Below, one piece after another: positions 16,519-26,154 of a DNA stretch of 39,003 nucleotides; within the stretch, counting starts at the first letter, position 1, and the number at the start of each line of letters is the position of its first letter. The stretch spans positions 1 through 39,003 of the forward strand of contig CACAST010000010.1 in assembly GCA_902535185.1 (NCBI GenBank). Reading direction: 5' to 3'. A program made the position numbers and the translations under genes. The notes under the pieces are model-generated. The model ran no database searches, was not told the origin of the DNA, and saw only the letters and a list, made by a program, of their open reading frames with translations. The stretch is from an uncultured Prochlorococcus sp. (GTDB lineage: Bacteria; Cyanobacteriota; Cyanobacteriia; PCC-6307; Cyanobiaceae).

Positions 16519-17886
16519 TTATGCAGATTCTTTAATGATTCTTTTTGATCCTGAAGGTAGTTTAACAATTTTAGATGAGAACAAATTATCTACCATTTTT
16601 TTAGTAATTGTGAATTCTTTTACATTTTCTTCAGAAGGCAAAGTGTACATTATGTCTAGCATTAGCTCTTCAATTATTGATCTTAATGCTCTTGCACCTG
16701 TTTTTCTTTTGTATGCTTCATTTGCTATCGCTTCAACAGAATCAGGCTCAAATGATAATTCAACATTATCCATACTTAGCAAAGTTTTGAATTGCTTTAC
16801 TAATGCATCTCTTGGTTGAGTCAAAATAGATTCTAAAGTTTCTTTAGTAAGACGATCTAATACAGCACAAACCGGAATTCTTCCAATAAATTCTGGAATT
16901 AGGCCATATTTCACTAAGTCATCTAATTCTAAATTTTTCAGGGAATCTCTTGGGTCTACTATTTTTTTTGTATCAACTTTGTTTTGATCTGAATTGGTGG
17001 TAAATCCTATAGAGTGCTTACCCATACGCTTTTGAACGATATCCTCTAAACCTATAAAAGCTCCCCCACAAATAAATAGTATTTGACTCGTATCAATTTG
17101 GATGCAGTCATGATAAGGATGTTTTCTTCCGCCTTGAGGTGGCACATTAGCAATTGTTCCTTCAAGCATTTTTAATAATGCTTGCTGTACCCCTTCACCG
17201 GAGACATCTCTAGTAATTGAAGGATTTTCGCTTTTTCTTGCAATTTTATCTATTTCATCAATATAAATTATTCCTTTTTGAGCAAGTTCTACATTCATTT
17301 CTGATTTTTGTAGAAGTCTTAAAAGTATGTTTTCAACATCTTCCCCAACATATCCAGCTTCAGTCAAAGTCGTTGCATCAGCTACTGCAAAAGGAACATC
17401 TAAAAACTCTGCTAAAGTTTGCGCTAATAATGTTTTTCCACTTCCAGTAGGGCCGATGAGTAAAATATTTGATTTTTGTAATTTAGTTGCTTGTGAATCA
17501 GTTGAATTGCTATTTTTACTTTCTTCTTTAACTTTCCAAGCTAATCGCTTGTAGTGATTGTATACGGCTACTGACAATATTTTTTTTGCAGATTCTTGTC
17601 CAACAACCTGATTATCTAGAAAACTTTTTATTTCTAATGGCTTAGGAATTGAGGTTAATTCTAAAGGAACAGATTTTTTTGGATTATCAGTTGGTAATTT
17701 CTTTTTTACTTGTGGAGAGTTGTTTGTGTTCGCTTGATTATCAAGTAGTTCTTCATCGAGAATCTCATTACAAAGGTCTATGCACTCATCACAGATATAA
17801 ACCCCAGGACCAGCTATGAGCTTTCTTACTTGGTCTTGTGACTTTCCGCAAAATGAACATTTAAGATGGGCGTCGAATTTAGCCAT
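16519..17886 (-). CDS. clpX: ATP-dependent Clp protease ATP-binding subunit ClpX
   Basis: AAA+ unfoldase that feeds proteins to ClpP. The N-terminal zinc-binding domain has C10, C13, C32 and C35 (CSFC and CDEC). Walker A is GPTGSGKT (145-152), Walker B is [11 protein letters not shown], and the ClpP-docking IGF loop is visible in [13 protein letters not shown]. Arginine-finger and sensor regions ([32 protein letters not shown]) are intact. The linker at about 46-80 and the insertion at 122-138 ([15 protein letters not shown]) are low complexity. 455 aa is slightly longer than E. coli ClpX. It follows clpP by 105 bases, enough for a separate promoter, in the order tig-clpP-clpX found widely in bacteria. 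Confidence 0.98.
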   Translation of the reverse strand: MAKFDAHLKCSFCGKSQDQVRKLIAGPGVYICDECIDLCNEILDEELLDNQANTNNSPQVKKKLPTDNPKKSVPLELTSIPKPLEIKSFLDNQVVGQESAKKILSVAVYNHYKRLAWKVKEESKNSNSTDSQATKLQKSNILLIGPTGSGKTLLAQTLAEFLDVPFAVADATTLTEAGYVGEDVENILLRLLQKSEMNVELAQKGIIYIDEIDKIARKSENPSITRDVSGEGVQQALLKMLEGTIANVPPQGGRKHPYHDCIQIDTSQILFICGGAFIGLEDIVQKRMGKHSIGFTTNSDQNKVDTKKIVDPRDSLKNLELDDLVKYGLIPEFIGRIPVCAVLDRLTKETLESILTQPRDALVKQFKTLLSMDNVELSFEPDSVEAIANEAYKRKTGARALRSIIEELMLDIMYTLPSEENVKEFTITKKMVDNLFSSKIVKLPSGSKRIIKESA

Positions 17887-17991
17887 CGATTATAAATTTT
17901 TAAAGTGAAAGGTGTTAAATATTCCCTATTCACTAGGATTGCTCATAAATATCGATTCGTCATCATATTCTTAAAAAATCAGAACCCCTTG

Positions 17992-18636
17992 TCACTTTTT
18001 GATAACTTTATCAATTAATCCATATTCGACTGCTTCTGAGGGGGATAAAAAGTAATCTCTTTCTGTATCTTCATTAATTTTTTCTAAAGGTTGACCTGTA
18101 TGTTCAGCTAAAAGTGAATTTAATGTTTTCTTGAGAAAAAGTATTTCTTTAGCTTGTATTTCAATCTCTACTGCTTGACCTTGTGCACCTCCCAGAGGTT
18201 GGTGAATCATAATCCTTGAATTGGGTAAAGCCAATCTTTTCCCCTTTGCTCCTCCAGAAAGTAGAAATGCCCCCATACTTGCGGCTACTCCAAAACATAT
18301 TGTCACTACATCAGGCGATATTTGTTGCATGGTATCGTAAATGGCCATTCCTGCGGTTACTGAGCCTCCAGGAGAATTGATATATATTTGTATGTCTTTT
18401 TCGGGATCTTCAGCTTCAAGAAATAATAATTGTGCAACAAGGGAGTCAGAAACTTGATCATTAATTCCAGTACCTAAAAAAATTATTCTTTCCCTCAATA
18501 ATCTTGAATATATATCAAAAGCTCTTTCTCCTCTACCTGATTGTTCTATAACGGTAGGCACAGCGGCAATAGTTTTATGATTACTTTCGTAAGAACTTAT
18601 TGAGCTTTGGATTAAATGTTTTTTTTCTGAGTTCAC
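17992..18636 (-). CDS. clpP: ATP-dependent Clp protease proteolytic subunit
   Basis: Serine protease that forms the degradation chamber. The catalytic triad is S120 (GVAASMGAF), H145 ([10 protein letters not shown]) and D194 ([11 protein letters not shown]), with the same spacing (25 and 49) as in E. coli ClpP, so this is a catalytically competent ClpP and not an inactive ClpR. Residues 1-28 form the usual propeptide region. Cyanobacteria have several clpP genes; linkage to tig and clpX points to the ClpP that partners ClpX (called clpP2 in Synechococcus), but paralogue numbering cannot be fixed here. It lies 65 bases after tig on the same strand. Confidence 0.97.
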   Translation of the reverse strand: MNSEKKHLIQSSISSYESNHKTIAAVPTVIEQSGRGERAFDIYSRLLRERIIFLGTGINDQVSDSLVAQLLFLEAEDPEKDIQIYINSPGGSVTAGMAIYDTMQQISPDVVTICFGVAASMGAFLLSGGAKGKRLALPNSRIMIHQPLGGAQGQAVEIEIQAKEILFLKKTLNSLLAEHTGQPLEKINEDTERDYFLSPSEAVEYGLIDKVIKK

Positions 18637-18701
18637 AAATTAGTTTTCGTCTTATAGACAATTTAGGGGGTTTTTGTTTAATTAGTAGGAAATTTCATAA
18701 A

Positions 18702-20135
18702 TTATTTTTTTTCTTTTTTATTTCGAGTTTTTGTAGTTCCTGAAGTTTTTGCAGTTTTGGTCGCAGTTTTTGCGGCTTTTGATGTTTTGGAGGTTTTTGT
18801 AGCTTTAGAAGTTTTTGTAGTTTTTTCTTTTACTTCAGAATTTTCTTCAAGCCAAATTATTAATTTTTCTTTGAGTAGATCGTTACTTACTACTTCTGTT
18901 AATCTTTTAATATCTATTTGTTTTGAAGATTGAGAGATTGCATCTTCATAATCTTTCATTTTTAAATCAATTTCATCTTTCTCGACTTTTATGTTTTCTG
19001 TTTCAGCTAATGCTTTTAAAGCTAAATTTCTTTGAACATTTTTTTCAGCTTGAGGCCTTGTGGACTCTGCTAATGACTTAACTAATTCCGGAGTGAACGT
19101 AGATTTTACATCAAGGCCTTGTTGAGCAAATCTTTGAGCGGTTTGTTCAATATTATTCCTCACTTCTATATCAATCATAGATTTTGGAATTTCAGCAATC
19201 AATTCGTTTGTTAAGGCATCTAATAAAGCTTCAATTTTGATATCTTTTTGAGTTTTTTCAAAATTGTTTTTAAGTTGCTTTTCAATATCTTTCTTTAACT
19301 CTTTTAATGATTCTTTGTTGCCAGACTGTTTTGCAAAATCGTCATTAAGTTCAGGCAATTCTTTTTCCTTAAGATCCTTAAGATTTACTTCAAAAATTGC
19401 TTCTTTGCCTCTTGAATCTTCATGAGAATAATCATCAGGAAATTTAAGGTTGAGTGTTTTAGTATCACCAATTTTCATCTTTACGATTCCCTCAACGAAA
19501 CCGGGAATCATTTTGTTCTTTTCTAACTCAAGATCCATTGATTCACTTGTTCCACCATCAATCTCTTTACCAGAATCTTTATATTTTCCTTTGAAACTAA
19601 CTACAGCAATATCTCCTAATTTTGCTGCTCTATTGGTCACTGGAATAATGTTTGCAAACTGATTTCTAGATTTTTCTAGCGCTTCATCTATTGATTTAGG
19701 ATCAAACTTAGTCTTTGATATTTCAACACTTAGTCCTTTGGATTTTTTAAGTTTTAATTCTGGGGCAACATCAGTTTGAAGAGTAACTTTAAGTGATTTT
19801 TCAGGACTAAACTTTGCAAGTAAAGATTCAAATCCATCTACCAGTTCTGGCTCACTTAGTGGCTCTATAGACTTTATTTTTAACGCTTCTTGCCATGATT
19901 TATCAATAATTTTTTCCAGAGCAGAAGCATGTAATTGTGTGATGCCAATTCTTTGGATTAAGACTTGTTTAGGAATCTTACCAAGTCTAAATCCCGGAAT
20001 TTTAGCCGAACGACTGATAGAACTGATTGTTTCATTTACACACGTTTTGCATGTCTCAGATGGTATTTCTAATTCGAATGAAATTCTACTTTGAGGTAGA
20101 GGAGTTGTTTTGACTATTAGTGCATCTTTAGCCAT
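18702..20135 (-). CDS. tig: Trigger factor (ribosome-bound chaperone and prolyl isomerase)
   Basis: Folds nascent chains at the ribosome exit. The N-terminal ribosome-binding domain contains a variant of the GFRxGK(x)P signature: IPGFRLGKIPKQVLIQRIG (about 50-68). The FKBP-type isomerase domain spans about 165-250 (GDIAVVSFKGKYKDSGKEID, then NKMIPGFVEGIVKMKIGDTK), and the helical C-terminal arms follow to about 430. Residues about 434-477 are an unusual tail built almost only of K, T, S and A (units such as KTSKATKTSKTSKAAKT) ending RNKKEKK, longer than the roughly 430-residue E. coli protein. It heads the minus-strand group tig-clpP-clpX-dnaX and is divergent from asd across 124 bases. Confidence 0.97.
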   Translation of the reverse strand: MAKDALIVKTTPLPQSRISFELEIPSETCKTCVNETISSISRSAKIPGFRLGKIPKQVLIQRIGITQLHASALEKIIDKSWQEALKIKSIEPLSEPELVDGFESLLAKFSPEKSLKVTLQTDVAPELKLKKSKGLSVEISKTKFDPKSIDEALEKSRNQFANIIPVTNRAAKLGDIAVVSFKGKYKDSGKEIDGGTSESMDLELEKNKMIPGFVEGIVKMKIGDTKTLNLKFPDDYSHEDSRGKEAIFEVNLKDLKEKELPELNDDFAKQSGNKESLKELKKDIEKQLKNNFEKTQKDIKIEALLDALTNELIAEIPKSMIDIEVRNNIEQTAQRFAQQGLDVKSTFTPELVKSLAESTRPQAEKNVQRNLALKALAETENIKVEKDEIDLKMKDYEDAISQSSKQIDIKRLTEVVSNDLLKEKLIIWLEENSEVKEKTTKTSKATKTSKTSKAAKTATKTAKTSGTTKTRNKKEKK

Positions 20136-20175
20136 GTTTTTCTAAGTTATTACTATGAGCCGAATCTTAATTATT

Positions 20176-20188
20176 TCACATTATGTGA
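20176..20188. promoter_or_regulatory. Perfect palindrome in the tig/asd divergent spacer
   Basis: TCACAT-T-ATGTGA, 6-base arms around one T, about 40 bases upstream of tig and 70 upstream of asd. The symmetry and placement suit a dimeric regulator; TGTGA/TCACA half-sites recall the CRP family, though in inverted order. It does not match the NtcA GTA-N8-TAC pattern. Function is unproven. Confidence 0.3.
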
Positions 20189-20259
20189 TTTCCTTGAAAG
20201 TTAATTTTTTGATAAAGTAAAAAAAATAGTCAATCTATTTATAAAAATCATTTTAAAGT

Positions 20260-21291
20260 GTGAGACAATCTCCGTATTTGCCTAATAGGCCATTAAAAGT
20301 TGCTGTTTTAGGTTCTTCAGGTGCTGTGGGATCTGAATTGCTAAAAATCCTTGAACAACGTGATTTCCCAATATCAGAATTGGTCTTGCTTTCATCAGAG
20401 CGGTCAGAAGGAAAAAAAATTAATTGGAAAGATGAAGAATTAGTTACAAAAAAAACAACCAAGGAAGAATTTAAGAATCTTGATTTAGTTTTGGCTTCAG
20501 CTGGCGGAAGTATTTCAAAAAAATGGTTGTCTACTATTATTGATCAAAATGCTTTACTGATAGATAATTCAAGTGCTTTCAGATTAGATAAGAATGTTCC
20601 TCTTATAGTCCCTGAAGTTAATGCTAGTGAAGTACTTAATCATGATGGGGTAATAGCGAATCCAAACTGTACTACTATTTTGTTGACATTAGTTTTAGCT
20701 CCATTAAATAAACTTTCGACTATTCAAAGAGTTATTGTCTCAACATATCAATCTGTAAGTGGTGCAGGTCAACTGGCGATGGAGGAACTAAAACTTTTAA
20801 CTGAACAATTTCTTAAAGGAAATCCTCAAAAAAGTGAAGTTTTGCCATATTCCCTTGCTTTTAATTTGTTTTTACATAATTCCCCTATGCTTTCAAATAA
20901 TTACTGCGAAGAAGAGATGAAAATGGTTAATGAGACAAGGAAAATATTAAATATTGCTGATTTAAAGCTCTCTGCTACATGTGTTCGAGTCCCAGTACTG
21001 AGAGCACATTCTGAATCGATCAATATTGAATTTGCCGATGTAGTTGAGCCTAAAGATGCTCTTGAAGAATTAAAAAAATCTCCTGGAATTGAAGTTATTG
21101 AGGATTACAAAAATAATAGATTTCCTATGCCAAATGATGTTATGGGAAGGGATAATGTTGCTGTTGGCAGGCTAAGAACTGATATAAGTCAGCCTCATGG
21201 ATTAGAATTATGGTTATGTGGAGATCAAATAAGAAAAGGAGCAGCTTTGAATGCTGTTCAAATAGCTGAGTTATTAATTCCAAAAAAATGA
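20260..21291 (+). CDS. asd: Aspartate-semialdehyde dehydrogenase
   Basis: NADPH enzyme that reduces beta-aspartyl phosphate to the semialdehyde, the branch point to lysine/diaminopimelate, threonine and methionine. NADP motif [15 protein letters not shown] (14-28); catalytic C137 in [10 protein letters not shown]; the acid/base histidine H250 in [12 protein letters not shown]. The start is a GTG at 20260; an in-frame TAA at 20254 rules out any longer form, and no ATG gives an intact N-terminus. No Shine-Dalgarno is evident. It overlaps dapA by four bases (ATGA at 21288-21291), so translational coupling is likely. Confidence 0.97.
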   Translation: MRQSPYLPNRPLKVAVLGSSGAVGSELLKILEQRDFPISELVLLSSERSEGKKINWKDEELVTKKTTKEEFKNLDLVLASAGGSISKKWLSTIIDQNALLIDNSSAFRLDKNVPLIVPEVNASEVLNHDGVIANPNCTTILLTLVLAPLNKLSTIQRVIVSTYQSVSGAGQLAMEELKLLTEQFLKGNPQKSEVLPYSLAFNLFLHNSPMLSNNYCEEEMKMVNETRKILNIADLKLSATCVRVPVLRAHSESINIEFADVVEPKDALEELKKSPGIEVIEDYKNNRFPMPNDVMGRDNVAVGRLRTDISQPHGLELWLCGDQIRKGAALNAVQIAELLIPKK

Positions 21292-22190
21292 TTACAGACA
21301 AAACTGAGTGTAATAATCCACTATTTGGAAGAATATTGACTGCAATGGTTACTCCATTCACTGAGAATGGAGAGGTAGATTATGAACTAGCTATAAAACT
21401 TTCAAATTATCTTTTTGAGAACGGTTCTGATGGAATTGTGTTGTGCGGCACTACTGGAGAATCTCCGACTCTTTCATGGGAGGAACAGCATGATTTATTT
21501 ATTGCGGTAAAAGGATCTTTGGATGCAAGCTGTAAAGTACTAGTCGGTACTGGTAGCAATTGTACAAGCGAAGCTGTGGAAGCTACAAAAAAAGCTTACG
21601 ACTCTGGTGCCGACGGTGCTTTGGTCGTTGTTCCTTATTACAATAAGCCGCCTCAAGAAGGTCTTTATAATCATTTCAGTTCTATTGCTAAATCTGCAAA
21701 GGATTTACCTCTTATGCTCTACAACATTCCTGGCAGGACTGGATGTAATTTATTACCTGATACTGTGAAGAAACTTATGGATTTCTCAAATATTCTCAGT
21801 ATTAAAGCTGCAAGCGGTAGAATAGAAGAAGTGACAGAACTAAGAGCTATTTGTGGCTCTGAACTCTCTGTATATAGTGGCGACGATTCATTGTTGCTTC
21901 CAATGTTATCTGTAGGTGCTGTAGGGGTAGTAAGTGTTGCCAGTCATTTAGTTGGATTGCAATTGAAAGAAATGATTTATTATTTTCAAAGTGGTAAGGT
22001 TTCCAATGCTCTTGCTATTCATGAAAAACTTCAGCCTCTTTTCAAAGCACTCTTTATGACTACTAATCCAATCCCAATTAAGGCTGCTTTGGAGTTATCA
22101 GGATGGGATGTAGGTAATCCTAGAAGTCCTTTGTCACCATTAACCAATGACATGAAAAAACAACTATCTTTTATCCTGAATTCCCTATAA
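21288..22190 (+). CDS. dapA: 4-hydroxy-tetrahydrodipicolinate synthase
   Basis: Condenses aspartate semialdehyde with pyruvate, the first committed step to diaminopimelate (peptidoglycan) and lysine. TIM barrel with [10 protein letters not shown] (54-63), Y145 in [11 protein letters not shown], and the pyruvate-binding lysine K173 in ILSIKAASG. 300 aa is normal. Its ATG overlaps the asd stop, placing two consecutive pathway steps in one transcript; rnj follows after 80 bases and may be cotranscribed. Confidence 0.98.
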   Translation: MITDKTECNNPLFGRILTAMVTPFTENGEVDYELAIKLSNYLFENGSDGIVLCGTTGESPTLSWEEQHDLFIAVKGSLDASCKVLVGTGSNCTSEAVEATKKAYDSGADGALVVVPYYNKPPQEGLYNHFSSIAKSAKDLPLMLYNIPGRTGCNLLPDTVKKLMDFSNILSIKAASGRIEEVTELRAICGSELSVYSGDDSLLLPMLSVGAVGVVSVASHLVGLQLKEMIYYFQSGKVSNALAIHEKLQPLFKALFMTTNPIPIKAALELSGWDVGNPRSPLSPLTNDMKKQLSFILNSL

Positions 22191-22270
22191 TAGGGATTAT
22201 ATTTAACTTGATAATTAAATTTAAATAAACCTTATTTGATTACAAGCAGGCCTTCATAAATTTCAAAATT

Positions 22271-24256
22271 ATGCAATCAAGTACAAATTCAACTGTAAAT
22301 AGATCTACTCATGATTCATCTAGATCTAAAAGTAATACGCCAGCTCTACGAGTAATACCTCTTGGAGGGCTACATGAAATAGGAAAAAACACTTGCGTTT
22401 TTGAATATGGTGATGAATTAATGCTTGTTGATGCTGGCCTAGCTTTCCCATCTGATGGTATGCATGGCGTAAACGTTGTTATGCCTGATACAACTTTTTT
22501 AAAAGAAAATCAAAGAAGAATAAAAGGAATGATTGTCACTCACGGGCATGAAGATCACATTGGAGGTATTTCTCATCATCTAAAGCATTTTAATATTCCC
22601 ATTATTTATGGCCCAAGACTGGCAATGTCAATGCTTAGAGGAAAAATGGAGGAAGCAGGGGTATCTGATAGAACAACTATACAGACAGTAAATCCAAGAG
22701 ATGTTGTAAAAGTAGGACAACATTTTTCTGTTGAATTTATTCGAAATACCCATTCTATTTGCGATAGCTTTTCTTTAGCAGTTACAACACCTGTTGGCAC
22801 AATTATTTTCACGGGAGATTTTAAGTTTGATCATATGCCAGTAGATGGAGAGCAATTTGATATTGAAAGAATGGTGCATTACGGAGAGAAGGGTGTTTTA
22901 TGCATGTTCAGTGATTCAACTAACGCCGAAGTTCCAGGTTTTTGTCCTTCTGAAAAGACTATCTATCCCTCTTTAGAAAAACATATTGCAGAGGCAAAAG
23001 AACGAGTTATCCTTACAACTTTTGCTAGTTCTGTGCATAGAGTGACAATGATCTTAGAATTGGCCATGAAACATGGAAGAAAGGTCGGTTTGTTAGGTAG
23101 ATCGATGATAAATGTTATTGCTAAGGCAAGAGATATTGGTTATATGAAATGCCCAGATGATTTGTTTGTTCCTATCAAGCAAATTAGAGATTTGCCAGAT
23201 AGGGAGACCTTATTATTAATGACGGGTAGTCAAGGAGAACCCCTAGCAGCTTTAAGCAGAATCTCTCGTGGTGAACATCAGCATGTTCGTCTTAAGACTA
23301 CTGATACTGTAATATTTTCAGCCAGCCCAATTCCTGGTAATACTATTTCTGTTGTTAATACAATAGATAGATTAATGAAACTCGGAGCAAAGGTTGTTTA
23401 TGGAAAAGGTGAGAATATTCATGTTTCTGGTCATGGTTTTCAAGAAGATCAAAAGTTAATGTTGGCACTCGCAAAACCTAAGTTTTTTGTTCCTGTTCAT
23501 GGAGAACATAGAATGCTTGTTTGTCATGGGAAGAGTGCACAAACTATGGGGGTTCCAAAGGATAATATCTTAATTATTGAAAATGGAGATGTAGTTGAGT
23601 TAACACCTAATTCTATTCAAAAGGGTGATCCTGTAAAAGCTGGTGTTGAACTGCTTGATAACTCACGAAATGGGATTGTAGATGCTCGAGTATTAAAGGA
23701 AAGGCAGCAATTAGCTGGTGATGGAGTAGTAACTGTTTTAGCTCCTATTAGTACAGATGGAAAGATGGTTGCGCCTCCTAGAGTTAATTTAAGAGGAGTT
23801 GTTACTACTGCAGAGCCAAGAAAAATGTCTATGTGGACAGAACGAGAAATAAGCTGGGTCTTAGAAAATAGATGGAAACAATTATCCAGACAAACTGGGC
23901 CGAATAATTTTGAGGTAGATTGGATTGGTGTACAAAGAGAAATTGAAAATGGTTTATCGAGAAGAATGAGAAGAGAATTACAAGTTGAACCACTTATTTT
24001 GTGTTTAGTTCAACCTGCTCCAAGTGGAACTCGTGCTTATATTCCAAAAATTACTGAAGAGCAAAATTTCTCCAATAGAAATAGAAATAATAATAATTTC
24101 CAAAAGAAATCAAACAATAATCATCCTAATAGTTCAAAGAATCCACAAAATACCCAAAAAAGTCAAAAAGTTTCACAGAATCCATCAGCTGAGACTGCTA
24201 CAGAAGATTCATTTGAAGGTAGAACAAGAAGAAGAAGATCTGCTGTAACATCTTAA
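22271..24256 (+). CDS. rnj: Ribonuclease J
   Basis: Metallo-beta-lactamase/beta-CASP nuclease with endo- and 5'-exonuclease activity on RNA; with RNase E it handles mRNA decay and rRNA processing in cyanobacteria. The zinc-binding motif HGHEDHIGG is at 91-99, with further ligands in NTHSICDSFSLAV and IFTGDFKFDH; the beta-CASP part includes TGSQGEPLAALSRISRGEH. A nonconserved hydrophilic tail (about 594-661) is rich in N, Q, S and K (SNRNRNNNNFQKK) and ends in RTRRRRSAVTS. The start at 22271 leaves a 25-residue S/T/N-rich extension before the core. Its stop codon overlaps that of the convergent tilS, with no room for an intergenic terminator. Confidence 0.96.
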   Translation: MQSSTNSTVNRSTHDSSRSKSNTPALRVIPLGGLHEIGKNTCVFEYGDELMLVDAGLAFPSDGMHGVNVVMPDTTFLKENQRRIKGMIVTHGHEDHIGGISHHLKHFNIPIIYGPRLAMSMLRGKMEEAGVSDRTTIQTVNPRDVVKVGQHFSVEFIRNTHSICDSFSLAVTTPVGTIIFTGDFKFDHMPVDGEQFDIERMVHYGEKGVLCMFSDSTNAEVPGFCPSEKTIYPSLEKHIAEAKERVILTTFASSVHRVTMILELAMKHGRKVGLLGRSMINVIAKARDIGYMKCPDDLFVPIKQIRDLPDRETLLLMTGSQGEPLAALSRISRGEHQHVRLKTTDTVIFSASPIPGNTISVVNTIDRLMKLGAKVVYGKGENIHVSGHGFQEDQKLMLALAKPKFFVPVHGEHRMLVCHGKSAQTMGVPKDNILIIENGDVVELTPNSIQKGDPVKAGVELLDNSRNGIVDARVLKERQQLAGDGVVTVLAPISTDGKMVAPPRVNLRGVVTTAEPRKMSMWTEREISWVLENRWKQLSRQTGPNNFEVDWIGVQREIENGLSRRMRRELQVEPLILCLVQPAPSGTRAYIPKITEEQNFSNRNRNNNNFQKKSNNNHPNSSKNPQNTQKSQKVSQNPSAETATEDSFEGRTRRRRSAVTS

Positions 24257-25263
24257 CTTTTTTCAAAATTTATATAGTTTTTATCCCAAACAATTTTTAA
24301 AAACTCTTGTAGATTAACTTGACCTTTATTTTTTTCATAAATTAAAGTTGCTAATTTTGTCAGATTTTTAGAACTACATTGCTTTGCAGATATTTCTTTT
24401 AAAAATCTATTTAAAATTGTGCACCTCGCTTCAATACACATACTATTGAGGAGATTCCTATCGATACCTTTAACATCTTTACAATATAAAAACGCTAGTT
24501 CACTAAGATCATTACGTTCATTATTGTAGTTGCTCATTTTTTGGGAAAAATTATTTATCCTTTCAGAACAACCAGGATAGATGACTTCTAAGGTAGGAAT
24601 AATTTTTTGTCTTACTAAATTTCTTTTTAATTTAAGATCTGAATTTGTAGGATCTTCCCAGACTGGGATCTTCATATCATTGCAAAATTGTTTTGTATCT
24701 TCCCTACTGAAAATTAATATTGGTCTTATTAAAAAAATTTGATTTTCTATTAATCTTTTACTCTCAATATTACTCAGACCTGCAAAATTGCTTCCTCTAG
24801 ATAAATTGAGGATAAATGTTTCTGCATTATCACTACTCGTGTGACCAGTTAACAAATAAATATTATGTTTTTGCTGTTTTTTATTTAATAAAGTTTTGGC
24901 TCTTTCACATAATTTTTTATATCTCCATTCTCGTGCTTTTTCTTCTGAAGAAATACTTTCCTTATTTGCTTGATCAAAAGAGAATGAAATATTTTTATTT
25001 TCGCAATAATTTTTTAATTCAAGAGCATATAGTGATGATTTTTCGTGCCACTGATGATCACCATGCCAAACACTAATAGACCAATTATGTAGTTTTTTTA
25101 GGTCATTAATTAGGGTTAATAAGGCCATTGAGTCTTGACCCCCCGAAACACTTATTAAAATATTGGATCCTTTGGGAATTAATATTTTTTTGGTAAGAAT
25201 CTCTTTATGAAGCTGATGATGCCATGATGACCAATTTTTCTGACTTAATTTTTTATCAGTCAT
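24253..25263 (-). CDS. tilS: tRNA(Ile)-lysidine synthetase
   Basis: ATP-dependent enzyme that converts C34 of the CAU-anticodon tRNA-Ile to lysidine so that it reads AUA. The PP-loop motif SGGQDS is at 40-45, followed by TGHTSSDNAETFILNLSRGS and the substrate-binding stretch IRPILIFSREDTKQFC. At 336 aa it lacks most of the C-terminal tRNA-binding region of the 430-residue E. coli enzyme, which I believe is usual in cyanobacteria. It is a single minus-strand gene between plus-strand groups: its stop overlaps the rnj stop, and it is divergent from the ycf23-like gene across 85 bases. Confidence 0.94.
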   Translation of the reverse strand: MTDKKLSQKNWSSWHHQLHKEILTKKILIPKGSNILISVSGGQDSMALLTLINDLKKLHNWSISVWHGDHQWHEKSSLYALELKNYCENKNISFSFDQANKESISSEEKAREWRYKKLCERAKTLLNKKQQKHNIYLLTGHTSSDNAETFILNLSRGSNFAGLSNIESKRLIENQIFLIRPILIFSREDTKQFCNDMKIPVWEDPTNSDLKLKRNLVRQKIIPTLEVIYPGCSERINNFSQKMSNYNNERNDLSELAFLYCKDVKGIDRNLLNSMCIEARCTILNRFLKEISAKQCSSKNLTKLATLIYEKNKGQVNLQEFLKIVWDKNYINFEKS

Positions 25264-25300
25264 TTTGTGTTGCTCAGATAATATTTTTTAAAAAATGCAC

Positions 25301-25315
25301 TGTTTTACTAAAACA
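25301..25315. repeat. Small inverted repeat in tilS/ycf23-like spacer
   Basis: TGTTTT-ACT-AAAACA, 6-base arms with a 3-base centre, roughly midway between the divergent starts of tilS and the 25349 gene. It could be an operator or a chance A/T repeat. Confidence 0.2.
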
Positions 25316-25348
25316 ATGTCACAATCGGGTAATAAATTCATTAAGTAA

Positions 25349-26125
25349 ATGAGTCTGATTAATCTTTTGCCACAAAAAATCAAAGAAGAGTTAAGAAGCA
25401 AATCCTTACTCAAAGTTATTTCAGGATTGAATAATTTCGATGTTCAGTCTGTGAAAATAATTGTTGAGGCTGCTTCATCAGGAGGTGCAGATCTTGTCGA
25501 TATTGCTTGTAAACCTGAACTAGTTGATTTAGCACTTAAGAATTCAACACTACCCGTTTGTGTTAGTTCAGTAGTGCCTCGATCTTTTCAAGATTGTGTA
25601 AAAGCAGGAGCATCATTAATTGAGATAGGAAATTACGATACTTTTTATGAAAAAGGCATTCATTTTTCAGATAAAAAAGTTTTAAACATTACAAAAGAGA
25701 CGAGAGATTTATTGCCTAATTTTCCTTTATCAGTAACTGTTCCTCATACTATGCCTATTGATAAACAAGTTGATCTTGCTGTAAAGCTAGTGGAAGAAGG
25801 CGTTGATATTATTCAAACAGAAGGTGGTACCAGTTCTACTCCTTACTCTCCAGGAATTCAAGGTTTTTTTGAAAAATCAGTACCAACTCTTGCAGCTACC
25901 TATGCTATTCATCAAGAATTTAAGAAACAATCTCTGAATATACCAATTATGAGTGCCTCTGGATTAAGCCAAGTAACTTGTCCACTAGCAATATCCTCTG
26001 GAGCATCAGCAGTTGGCGTTGGATCTGTGGTTAATAAATTAGATGATTTAATATCAATGATTGCGGTTGTTAGGGGCTTAAAAGAATCTTTGAAAAATTC
26101 AATAATTGGAGAAAAAATTTCTTAA
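25349..26125 (+). CDS. ycf23: Ycf23-like protein (DUF561)
   Basis: A 258-residue protein of the DUF561/Ycf23 family found in cyanobacteria and some algal plastids. Its sequence looks like a TIM barrel: alternating strands and helices with VISGLNNFD, GADLVDIACKPELV (50-63), LPVCVSSVVP, EGVDIIQTEGGT (149-160) and the phosphate-binding-like ends GLSQVTCPLAISSGASAVG-type near 205-223. The catalytic role is not known to me. No membrane helix or signal peptide is seen. It is 29 bases ahead of uvrB on the same strand. Confidence 0.88.
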   Translation: MSLINLLPQKIKEELRSKSLLKVISGLNNFDVQSVKIIVEAASSGGADLVDIACKPELVDLALKNSTLPVCVSSVVPRSFQDCVKAGASLIEIGNYDTFYEKGIHFSDKKVLNITKETRDLLPNFPLSVTVPHTMPIDKQVDLAVKLVEEGVDIIQTEGGTSSTPYSPGIQGFFEKSVPTLAATYAIHQEFKKQSLNIPIMSASGLSQVTCPLAISSGASAVGVGSVVNKLDDLISMIAVVRGLKESLKNSIIGEKIS

Positions 26126-26154
26126 CATAACAATATCCTTTAGCTATTTGCTTG

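Noticed and set aside
24816-25076. Plus-strand ORF of 86 codons, aromatic and hydrophobic
   Set aside because: Antisense shadow of tilS; F/Y-rich composition is what K/N/E-rich AT-rich coding DNA gives on the reverse strand.
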